From NCBI GenBank assembly GCA_946406115.1, contig OX291552.1, positions 1,674,001-1,738,000 on the forward strand: a DNA stretch of 64,000 nucleotides. Reading direction: 5' to 3'. This DNA is from Apoda limacodes. Its lineage: Eukaryota; Arthropoda; Insecta; Lepidoptera; Limacodidae. Below, piece after piece: positions 24,401-36,400 of this stretch (position 1 is its first letter; each line of letters starts with the position of its first letter). The notes below the pieces were generated by a model, which worked only from the letters and a program-made list of their open reading frames with translations, did no database searches and was not told the DNA's origin. The translations under genes and the position numbers were made by a program.

Positions 24401-27400
24401 ACTACTGACATGTTGGTTAAATATTATTGTATTTTGTTTTGTTATATTTGAAGAATCGAACAGAATAGAAAGGTCATGATTAGGTAAATACCTGCCTATC
24501 TAAAAATTTATATTGACAAGATTTTTGTATGTTGACGTGTAATACTAAATATTACCATAAATGATGTCTATGTCTTTCGAATTCCCGAGTCTGGAGTGCT
24601 CGGGACTTTTCCCAAAGAAGTTCTTAATCTGAAGACCTAATACGGTTATTTGCGGCTTTTTAATTTACATTATAACATGGTTGTCATATCATACACGGTT
24701 TTTTGGACTCTCAGAAATGTAATACCACAGTCTTAACATTTGTTATAACGTAAGCGCCTGACCAGCAAGGCGAATTCGTTGCGATTCCAAACGCGTATTT
24801 GCACTGGATGGACCTTGCCGTGCTAGTATCTCGACTTGCGCGGTCAACGGCATGTATCGGCGCCGAGCATCAACTACACGAGTACATTCGGAATCGCGGC
24901 AAATTCTCTAGTACTGGACAAGCTCGAAATCTTTTGAAAATCAAAATTTGAGGCGAGAAACGTCATTACACTTGACATAAAGAAATTTTTAAAATTTAAA
25001 AAAGTCTAGTTTTATTAAGTATGTAGTATACCTACTTACTGACCGCTTCTGATCAGTAACTACAATCATTAAATTATACAAATTCCGAAGCATTTTGAGT
25101 GGCACTCGTTCCAACATTCGCGAAACTTTCACTATTTAAACTTTAAAAAAAAACACTGGCCCTAGTAATCGGTCACCCAGCACTCCAACCCACACGTTAA
25201 CACTAAAACGGACCTGAAAGTAAGCGAGTCGAACAGCAGGACAATTTTCTTCGGCCCTGAAATGGGCATTGTGTTGATTAAACATGCCAAGGCGGGTAAA
25301 AGTATCGTCCGTCCACAAGATAGGTATTTTTTGAGGGATCTTCGGCCAGCCACTCACAGAATTCGACGCGAGGCTGTAGACTTCTCGCTTCCAACTTCTG
25401 GACTGGTAATATAGTAGGGATGAAACCCCTAATCGCGAAAAAGCCGCGACACGCACATGTCACTGACGCCAAACACAATAGATGCGTCCTTTGTAGCCTA
25501 GGGTGACGCCAAAAGAAATGTTTTGATCAGGCCGCACGCCACATTTCTCCCGGTAGAGTTCTGCTGCCGCTCTGAAGTTATAGTTGGCTACCTGTTCAAC
25601 CTATAATTAGGCACCGTGTTTGAACTAAGATAGGTAGGTACTAGATAAAATCCGCGCCTTGGCCGTGGTACAGTTGTGGTTAACCGGACCATCTTTGAAA
25701 TTTTATGCGGTAGTACAGTTGACCGGACAACTGAAAAATTTATATATCCCTGGTACAGTTAACTGTACCATAGAATAAATAAATTTTCTTTTGTCCAGTT
25801 AACTGTACCAGGGAATATAATTAAGTTTTCTTTAGTCCAGTTGACTGTACCACGGAAAAAGAAAATCTTATTACACACTGACAACTGGTCTAGTACTGGC
25901 CGCTCTAAAAAGCATGTGAATATGACAAGATTTAACGTTTGACATATATATTAATTATCTGTCGTAAGAATAGGAAATTATTTGTAGAAATTTATCATTA
26001 ATTTTTTTTTCTTTTTTTTCAAGTACATAAAAAAGTTGGATAAAAAGTAAATTTCGCCAATATTTTAGTATCTGGCACGGCATCGGTCAAATAACATAGT
26101 AGAAAGCTGGAATTCGAAAATTTATCGTTATTTAAGTAAGAATACTTTTAATATATTAAGACTCCTCCATGTCTTACAAAAATTCAATAAAGAAACACAG
26201 ATTAGACTTTTGAAAATCAAAGTCTAAAAAATTCCTAACAAACGCAGGCGTGAATACGTATTAAGAGATGACGCAATACGGTACGTTCAATTAGAAATTG
26301 CTAAAGCTCTTGAAAAACTACTTACTTAAATGTACGATTATATTTGCCTTGTTTGTGGTACCTATCTTTGTAAACTCAATTAAAATTAATTATTTTTTCC
26401 TTCAAGCGTCTTATTGTTTTAGTCCTATTTAGTTTAATGATTTATGTGTTTTTAAGGAACACTATTCTTGTCAACCAAATTATCATAAATGTTCGTTTTC
26501 ATCGCTCTGTGTGGCGGCGGCAAAGAGGAGATCTCCTGCCAGGCGAGGGTTATGTTATGCCTGGGGACTGCCGTGGTCCACTAACTTGCGTTTCGGTCTC
26601 TTTGGTCTCTTTGAATGGTTGGCTGTGTGTCCCTTTGAATCGAGACACTGGCCTGAGTTAGCGGTAGAAGCGACGAGTAGATAATGCCACGCTGGAGTGA
26701 GAGTCCTCGACCGGGTGGTGTGATGCTGTACCGAGGAAGTGCCACGCTGGAGTGTGAATCCTCAACAGGCTGTGGTGGAATGCTGTACAGATGCTTCGCC
26801 GGAGAGGAGCTGCAGGAACTAGGAAACGCTGAAGTGCTGCGATAGGTTCTGATAAAGGCTCTGAGATGCGAAGCGTACGGTTGAAAATTGGTCCGTTGTA
26901 CCTGGTAGGAAGAAGTAGGCTGCTGCTGCGGAAGGTGCGTCAATGTTCAGCTCGGGGTCACTAAATTTGGGGCGGCGGCAAAGAGGAGATCTCCTGCCAG
27001 GCGAGGTATTATGCATGGGGACCGCCGTGGTCCACTAACTTGCGCTTCGGTCTCTTTATATACTGAACTTCAACTGAAACTTCGATAGCGCGATGTAGGA
27101 CGCGTGACGTCAGCCTCTCTACAGCTCTCATTATAAGAAAATAAAATCACATAGTCAACATATTATTATGTATTGGATCATCATATTTTATGAATCTAAG
27201 TAATTTTAATGTCATAAACTAAATATGTTTTAGGTGTCAATAGGTACGGCGGCTAAGGAGTATTAATAAGCAAATTTTAAATGGTCCGGTCAATTGTACT
27301 AAAAAAAATGCAGTGGTACGATTGTCTAGTTGACTGTATCACAGTTAGTAAAAATTAACGACTGTCCGGTCAACTGTACTACCGCATAAAATTTCAACGA

Positions 27401-30400
27401 TGGTCCGGTTAACCGAACTATCACAACTGTACCACGGGCAAGGCGCGATAAAATCGATCGAAATAATTTGAGTAGGTACTATCTACTAATATCTATCTAT
27501 AAATATCGTTAAAGTAAGACGCAGACTAAAATGCGCGGGCGGGAGCGGTACGGATAGACGCAGAAAGTTGCGCTACGTTTGATTGGTTGAATCACTTTTA
27601 TTATTTATTAAAATTATAAAAATTAATTGAGACGGAATTTTTATGTTTATTGCAAATGAAAACTAAACACTTAAACTATTGGTACACGAAAGCTGCTGCA
27701 TTAGAACAATTGGACTTTGTATATGGCCGACATTCAAAAAATGTTCAATTGAAAATATCACATTGAATAGATAAAATGAGTCCCGCCTGCCTATAGTTAA
27801 ATATTTGGTATGTTTTAGGTGCACTTCTTTCTTGCTTTTTTGTTCTTAGTGTTTTTGCAGTCGGGTTTTTTTATTTATTTTATTATATATTTTTATTTAC
27901 AGCTTTTTAATTTTAGTTTCTTTTTTAATTTATTTTTCGACTTGCGCTTGACTATTTTATGTACCCTAAAACAATCAAAAGATAAACGTTTCATTCCTTA
28001 TTCATCGAAATCGGTCCAGCCGACAAAGAGGAGTTCACAATGGAACGGACATACCCACACACATACCTACATATGCGCGAAAAACATTACCCTCCCTCTG
28101 GGTCAGTTATGTAAAATGTTGAGGATGATTTAATACAACTTTTTGCTTTTAATTAAATAATGGTTTCATCATGTCTGACTGGTGTTTTTGTTATTTACCT
28201 AACTGGTTTACCTTAGCTATAAATCAATCAAATACTTATGGCCAAAAATTCGAGGAATACCGTCTATGTGCACTGGCTTAATTCAATAAAGGAAAACATC
28301 GTGAGGAAACTTGCACACGCTAAAAAGACCTTTGCGAAGTCCACAATCCGCACTGAACCCGCGTGATGGATGGAAATCGCCCTCGCCCAAGGACAGCGTA
28401 GGCCGGTGTGCCCTGACAGTTGGAACGTATAAAGACTGGTAACTAGCGGATCTTATTTCTTTACCATTGTGAACGTGACAAGCTACATATTAGGTATCCC
28501 TCCTGAAAAGTAGCTCTGCCTGCTTAGTAATACAGAAGTATTACTTGTCAGTGTAAAGTGTAAGGTAGAATTGTTGAATCCTGGCACGCACCACCAGCAC
28601 ACGCCGCGGCTCTGCCATAAAGACTGTGGAAATGCAATGCTTTTCCAAGGATGGCTCAAGAGTTTTGGTTGTATTTGTGGTGTGTATGTGTGTGTGTGTG
28701 TAGACTGGTCGAACAAAGCGGTGGTGGTTGGGTCAACGAGGTACTGCTACGGGGCTTGCGCGGACCCCAACAGCGCGTGGCAGGTTGCCTCGCGCGGGGA
28801 GAACTGCGTCTGCGTGTGGGACGTGCGCGCTTTCACGCGCCCGCTGCTCACGCTGCATCAGCCGAAACACGTCGCGCATCTTCAGTGGTGCCCTACCAGG
28901 TAATGCTCTTAAAGAAATAGTAATGCATATTATATATCATTACAATTTATAATAATCTATATCTATGTATATATATATTATAATAATATAAGGAAAAAGG
29001 AAAACTCGAAGACGGCTGGAGCAATTCGTTACATGCGAGTCGGACTCGCGCACTAAGGGTAAACCGATTGAAATGAAATTTTGGTAAGTTGTTATGCATA
29101 CGCCGGGGAAGGTTTCTGAGAAAGAAAAAAAGGGTCAAGTGCGAGTCAGATAGGGTCAATTGCGAATCGGACTCGCGCAATAAGGGAAAACCGATTGTAA
29201 TGAAATTTTGGTAAGTTGTTATGCACACGCCGGGGAAGAATTCTGAGAAAGAAAAAAAGGGTCAAGTACGAGTCGGACAGGATCAAGTGCGAGTCAGACT
29301 CGCGCAATAAATACAAATTAATTTGAAATATGTAGGTATATAAACAATACTTCTATATACATACATGCCGACTGGGAGCTTTCCATGCGCTGGCTACGAA
29401 TTGCATTTGTAACAGATGGCGAATTAAGTTGGTTTATCGTCAGAAGTAAACATGTCCGGGTTCCATACACTTCTAACGGATGGCGGTGTAAGCTAGTTTA
29501 TCCTCATAAATGTCCGGATTGGGTAAGTATCTAATAGAAATCCTCACGGGTGTAGCCGCCGGATTGGGTAAGTATCCAATAGAAATCCCCACGGGTGTAG
29601 CCGTGGGTAATAGATAACCCTTGGTTGTAACAATGTGCTTAGTGTGAGGTTTTACGTATTCGTAAATCTACTATCGCGTTCGCGTATTCATTAAAAGTCC
29701 TATGAGAAAAAACAGTCTCGAAACGCGTCCGCTAGAGGCGCTCCTTCATTACCATACATGTATTTCGTTGATGCGAACGCGATAGTAGCGTTAAAAACTC
29801 ACACTAGGCACACTGATGGTGCTACAGCGCATCCACTTTAAGGGCAGAACAACGTCTGCCGGGCCAGAATATAAAGGTTAATATAAAGGTAATATTAATA
29901 ATAATATATTCTTTATTGCACTGTAAGTAAGACATATACATTATAACATATAAAATAGAAAGTACAATAAGACGGTGTCATCGCTATTTAAGCGATTTCT
30001 TCTAAACAACCTTTGGGTTGAGAAATTATGAAAAGAAGAAAATTGACTAAGGTGTGTGTATCTCAAATACAAGACTTATTTATCTAGCTTATTGGCGCCT
30101 AGCCAGAGCGTTGAAATCAGACACCTTTAACTCCCTCCTTCCGTTAACTCGTCCCAACAACGTTTCCGCGTTCGATGACGATAAAAAGCAAATTGCCTTG
30201 CATCTAGCCTCCAAGCCTAATGTGCCTTAAGCACACAACCTTTCGATCTCGATCACATACGAGAGGAAGACGGTGAAGTGGAGCGTAGACCTTCTCTGCC
30301 CCCACAGGATCCTCTCGTCGTCGATCGTCACGGTCGACGAAGTCAAAAAGGTCATCAAAGACCTACGCCCCCGTGAACCTCCCGGCGCGGACGGTATCTC

Positions 30401-33400
30401 TAACTGTTAACACCGCACGCTACATCGTGTTATCATCGCTGCAAGGATACAACACAAATTGAATCCATAAATGCATTTGTATAATTCATTATGTTTTGCA
30501 ATATAACACGTTAATATTCATATAATAAAAACTATTTTCCTTATAGGAACTAGTTTAGATTTAAGAAAATGTAATAACAATAAGTGTAAAATTGTATTAA
30601 GTTAGGTAAAAGTAGAGTAGGTTTGTTTCATTTCCCCTCTTTACTATTTGTTGATATCAAAAATGATATTGTGTGAGTACCGACATGTTGTCGACTTTGT
30701 ACGCACGACTATCCCCAAAAAAGCGGGAAATTTAGTTTAATATATGTATGTAAAACATATGCCATTTGTTGTGCAAAAATGTACAGAACTACTATGTAAA
30801 GTTCTATATAGACCGTATGTACGGTTACTATGTTACAGGCGAAAATAGTTAGCGTATTGAGTATTATACATTCTTTCTCCCTCACTCCTATAACAATAAA
30901 CTGAAATAGGGATACAAAAGAGATGGGTCTATGGGTAAAAAAGCGAAAGACTGTCTGAAACTTTACCTGGCTAGGGTCATTAAGTCCTTAGGCTATGCCT
31001 AAAATACGTATCACAGGTCAAACCTTTGCTCCTATACATAGGTATCTACACCGTTACGGTAAGTAGTATGGTTAGGGCGCAAAACACAAGTAAACTTACG
31101 AATTACAGTAGCTTATAACTCAGCAACCGGGTTACATAGGATAAAGTTTCGAGTTTCTTGCCGGATTCTTCTCGGTAGAAATCAACAACATTGTGAACCG
31201 GCGGGAAGGTGGGAGGGTTCAAAAAATAATATTTTATAACTTTGACGATTCAAAAGTGATTGTAAAATCCTTATTTGAATAAACCATTTTGACTTTGACT
31301 TTGACTTTAAAGGTAAATGTATCATAAGATACCTCTCGTAGGTATCTACCAAGATAAATAGGTTTCATACACGTAACTTTAAGCCCTGAAGTACAGGAGC
31401 GCAAGTAAAATCCTGAAAACTTGTATCACACATTTTTTCATGATTCAACATACTGACAGACACCAAAAATACTGAATGGTACGTCCAAATTTGAGGTCTA
31501 TTTTTTGACATATAGCACAAAGTCTGTAGTCATCTAGTATAGGCAGAAAGCCCTGAGAGCTAGAATTCCAGCTCTTCTCTCACTACGGCCTAACCGTAGA
31601 CGATGGAACATACCACTACACGTCGTTTTAACCGCCTCCGAAAGCTCTATCTTAGGACACCTAAATCGTCATTATAGCTCCCACCGTTTGGCTATAAAAC
31701 CTAAAAATGTAAAACAACGTTATTTTATAGTCAAGCCGCAAATCGTGTGACTGTGATGGCAATAGCCGTTAGAGACCCCAACTGTCAGTAGTGATTTATA
31801 GCTAGGTAGATATACCTACACTTTCGATATATGTCTATATCGACTACTATATGTTGTCTTTCACTAAGTTTTTGTGTGGGCTAGATTTTCAGTCACCACA
31901 GTAAGTACAATAAGTTAAGTACTAAATCTAGAAGGTTCTATGGAACAACCTCTCCCTCTGATGGGGTTTTTATTTATATTATAAATATAAAACAAATTTT
32001 GAATTTGTATTCAGTCAATCAAGAAGCTTCAAGAAGTATCCATCAGATACTAATATATAATGTTTAAAATGAAATATTTGTAAATATGTGTTAGAATTAA
32101 GTTAGAAGCATAAGTTAAGCAAAATAAAATCGGTCTGTTGTGTGCATAAACGCGTTTTAATATCTCATGCGCCTAAGATGAAACTCCTTGTCACGGGCAA
32201 AACCTTTTGCCACAGATTTCGAAGTGTCTGTCCGCACACTAACGATATCCTAAAGCGCCAAACTTTACCCCTTCTCTGCTTTCTAGTAGCCATCTTCAAT
32301 GCTGCTATCGAAAATTGCATTTTTCCTTCTCAATGGAAAGATGCAATTGTTATAGGCATTCATAAGCCAGGGAAAGCTCGTACAGAGCCGTCTTTCTACC
32401 TATAGTTTACTAAAGGCCCTTGGTAAGCTTTACGAACGCCTCCTTCTCGCTCGCCTACGGAACGCTTTAGTCACCAAAGAAATCTTATTCGACGAGCAGT
32501 TCGGCTTCCGCGCCAAACACTCGTGCGTCCACCAAGTCCTCCCTCTGTATCACGGAATACATTTTCACTGGCTTTCAACCAGTATTAGGTAAGTCCCGTC
32601 ACACAGACGCTGTCTTTTTCGGTGTAGCTGCCTTCGACAAAGTCTGGTAAAACGGTTTAATTCATAAACTGTACAACTATCAGTTGCTAGACCGCCTCGT
32701 ACTCATTATACGAGACTATTTGTCGAACCGCAGCTTTTGCTATAGAGTCGAAGGCACCCTCTCTTCCCCTCGTCCTATACAATCAGGAGTCCTGCAAGGG
32801 TACGGACCCGGGCACGGGTACGGGCTAGCCCCTGTCTTGTACCTTCTGTACACGACCAAGATTCCTAAAACGTTTGGTACCAAATTAGCCCTCTTCGCGG
32901 ACGATACCGCTACTTATACCACCGACAGGCAAGTGAGTCGAATCACTAAGAGACTCCAATCTGCAGTCACCGCCCTAGGCGTATGGTTTCGGAAATGGAG
33001 AGTCGAACTGAATCCCGACAAAAACTCTGCCGTTCTCTTCACTGTACAAAACAAGGCCAAATATCTCTGTGTGACCCGTAGGCGTCTAAACTTCCGCGAT
33101 CACACCAAAATAGTTAGAGACCGAGCCGCTTTTGTCGTCGGTCGTCTATATACCATGATAGGCAAGTACAGTAAATTGTCGCTTAGAAACAGGCTGACTC
33201 TTTACACTACTTGCATCCGCCCTAAACGCAACCTCCGTAGACTTCAGACCCTCCAAAACCGCTTCCTCAGAGCGGCCCCCGCAGCCTCCTGGTTCGCCCG
33301 GAATGCGGACCTTCACAGGGACTTTGAGCTCCCCACGATTACCCAATATCTAAAGACCTGGCAGTCCGCTTTTTCGAGCGTACACAAAATCACCCGAACC

Positions 33401-36400
33401 GATTAATTGTGCAATCCACAACCTGCAATCCCCGCAACCGACCACGGCCCGTTCGAACGTCGGTTAGGCGGCTTCGGCACGTACTAACGGCCCCAGACAA
33501 ACGACCTTAGCCCCCATCCATAATTTTCAGTACAAATAATAATATTCAAGTTATTAATGATATTTAATAATTTTCGCCCATACTTAGTTCATATTCCGCG
33601 GTGTATGTTGAATTGGTCTGGCTATATGCCCCCTCTGAAAGCTTTCTTCCTACTTTTTCAAATTCAAATAGTTTATTTCTCAAAAAATAGGATACAATAT
33701 CACTTTTTTGACGTCAGTATAATATGCAATGGTTACTCATGGTCGTACTCCAATGAAATATTTTGATGGTCCTTGCTCCTAATTTTACTTTTCGCTTTTG
33801 TTTGAAATTTTCTTGGTTTGCAAGAACAAATTAAATGTGAAGATTAATGTTAAATTCTAAAATTTACAACGTTGGTGTGCAGACGGAACCTACTTCTATC
33901 GCTTCAACGAGACTCGAACTCGCTGCGGCTGCACGATATACAGCAAGCCAGTGAAACCAAGGGCACGCAGGCTCTTGAGGACATGGTTAGTTTGCACTCA
34001 CTACTAATATCATTTTATAAGTGTTTAATATTTTAAAAATTCGTTCTTAATTATACTAATACTATATTCTTAGTAAAAGCTTATTTTGTGAATATTTAAG
34101 GTTTAATGTTTATATCGAATAATCTCTTTTATTTTGCTTTACTTTATAACATAACCTACTGTGGCAGACACATACATATATGGCGCATAAAGCTTTATTC
34201 AAGTTTTAATTTCTTATTGCTCATAATTGGATTTGCTTTATTTTAGAGCGAGACTGAAACAGAAGAGCAGTACTGGGTGTCGGCGCATGTGATTGAGCGT
34301 GATGTGACACCGGGTGCACAGCCGCTTGCTGGCTTTAGTTGGCATCCGGCTCACGAGGCACGCCTTCTTGCCGTCTCGCTTATAGGTATGTAATTACATT
34401 TTGGTTCATGCCATTAGAATTGGTCAGACTACGAAATAGTCAGAACTTGCTTTTATTGTCGAATCCTGGTCACGGCACCAAACTCTCGTTGAAGTACATA
34501 CTATGTGGTTGTTACTTGTCCTCACCATTAGAATTTATCCTTAGGCTACAAAAATACTATGAGCTGTTTTTTATTTACGTTTAAACAAATAGTATCAAAA
34601 TAAGTTTTAAACAGCTGTGTATATTTTTCTGTGTTATAAACAAATGTTTTAAAAATTGCCAACCCTGGTTATTACACATGTTTTTTACCATTACTTATTA
34701 GCAAAATTGTGTTAAAAAGATAGGTTTCATTTTTGAAGGCGAAATAAAGTTTTATTTATTTGAATTATTTCAATTTCAACTTTGTGTAATAATTTCGCAC
34801 TTTAGTCAGACATAAAAATGACTTATCAAAAACCGCGACAGTTCTCGCACTAGTATTACTAATAAACGAATTATTACATAAAACTAATAGAACACGCTTG
34901 TCCGCTCGTCGCCACTACAAACTACAAACTCACGCGATAGAGACACAAAATGCATCGCTTTAAAGGTAACTATTTCTACATAAAAAATAGCATTCTAAGG
35001 TAAAGTGAAGGTTTAATACTGTCTATTGCAATAAGCATGTGATGTGTAACCATTCGTGGGGTGTGGGCAGGCGGCATAATGGACTACACGGTGTGCGAGC
35101 GCGTGACGGTGAACTGGGGTGCAGGCGGTGGAGGGGATGGCGGCGCGGGGGGCGGTGGAGCGGGAGCGGGCCTGGTGTGGTCCGCAGGGGGCGGGGCGCT
35201 GCGGCTGATGCGGGACGACTTCTACGCCGCTCTCAAAGACATCTCGTACGTGATGAAGCGACGCGCCCAGACCGACTACGGACTCAAGGTTATTTCATTT
35301 GTTAAAAATACTTAAAATTTGGTTTTTTTTATAAAAGTACTATGAATCATTTGAATCTTTGTTCACGTTTCTCAATCTAGATATGCGGTACTTTTTTTTG
35401 GATTTACTGCGTCCCTAAGAAAAACCTCGACAGAGAGGGGGGAAGTTTATTACACGCATTTGACTGGTTTTTCGCAACGATTTGAATAGCTTGCAAGAAA
35501 CTATGTTGTTAATTAATTTAAAAATAGATTAAGAATTTTTAAAAATCACTAAATTTGTAAATTTGAAAGTGGTTGTTGTAACATATTACGGCTAACGATT
35601 CGAAGGTGTGAGTCCTGCAGGCGGACCTGTGGCAGAACGCGGACCTGGCGGACGACGAGGCGCTCAGCGGGCTCTGGCACTTCCTCGCGCTCAGCAAGTC
35701 GCTCGTCGAGGACGGTAACTTTACAAATATATTATTGATTATCCTTAGCTCCACTCTGTTACTATTTAATTAGTTTCTATATTATTAATGTTGCAAGGTA
35801 TAGTGGTACTACAATTATATAGATCATCATCAAAATTCGTATGCGCAGACACTAACAAACTCCCTGATATACATACCTACGTATAACATCAGGCCAATTA
35901 CTTGAAGGGGTAGGCAGAGACCAAAACACAACTTATATATATTTACTTAAAGAAATAATTAATTAAATACATTATTATACCTAATATAAATTTCTGGACA
36001 TTACACACATTGCCATCTGGTTTTAGACTAAGCGAAGCTTGTACTGTGGATACCAAACAGCAGATACAAATACCAAAACCCTAATAAAGTTGTTGTTACT
36101 AACGTAGCTAGTGTATCGTAGGTTGTATTCGCGGCAGTCCGTGGCGGCACCCGGGCGTGCGGTCTGTGCTGCGGCCGCCGGGGGATGGGTACCGCTCCGA
36201 GATGGTCACCTCGCTGCTGCCCGACATGCCCAACCGCCGCGTCACGCTCTACCGGTAACTGCACCGCTCTCTCGTCTAGACGAACTCGCTCGATGCACAA
36301 GACTCTTAGGAGCGTTACGCCCACAAAACAGATAAAGAACCCTAGAACGGAATTGTAGGCGCGGCAGGCGAGCCGCAACCATGATTGTAACATCATTCAA

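Larger units (their letters stand above)
30092..33530 (+). mobile_element. Jockey-like LINE, split by an LTR-like insertion
   Basis: The left piece (30092-30404) covers the pre-RT region (LARALKSDTF, VTVDEVKKVIKDLRP). The right piece (32239-33530) carries the RT, with [37 protein letters not shown] from 32894 and the C-terminal LRRLQTLQNRFLRAAPAASW. It is the same family as the minus-strand copy at 58259-60775. Comparing the two shows that GGTATCTCTAAC and GATATCCTAAA are contiguous in the intact sequence. Stops at 32403 and others, and a damaged PQG motif (GVLQGYGPG), make it inactive. Confidence 0.88.

Noticed and set aside
26581..26943. 120-codon Ser/Pro/Gln-rich minus ORF
   Set aside because: It spans the LTR-like remnant. 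The frame is interrupted relative to any gag-like reading, and no conserved domain is visible.
29885..30091. A start of the Jockey element at the poly-A-like motif
   Set aside because: The AATAAAG-type motif is on the opposite strand to the Jockey copy, so it is a separate inverted LINE tail.
35539..36396. Minus-strand ORFs over mio exons 8 and 9
   Set aside because: Antisense shadows of GC-rich mio exons.
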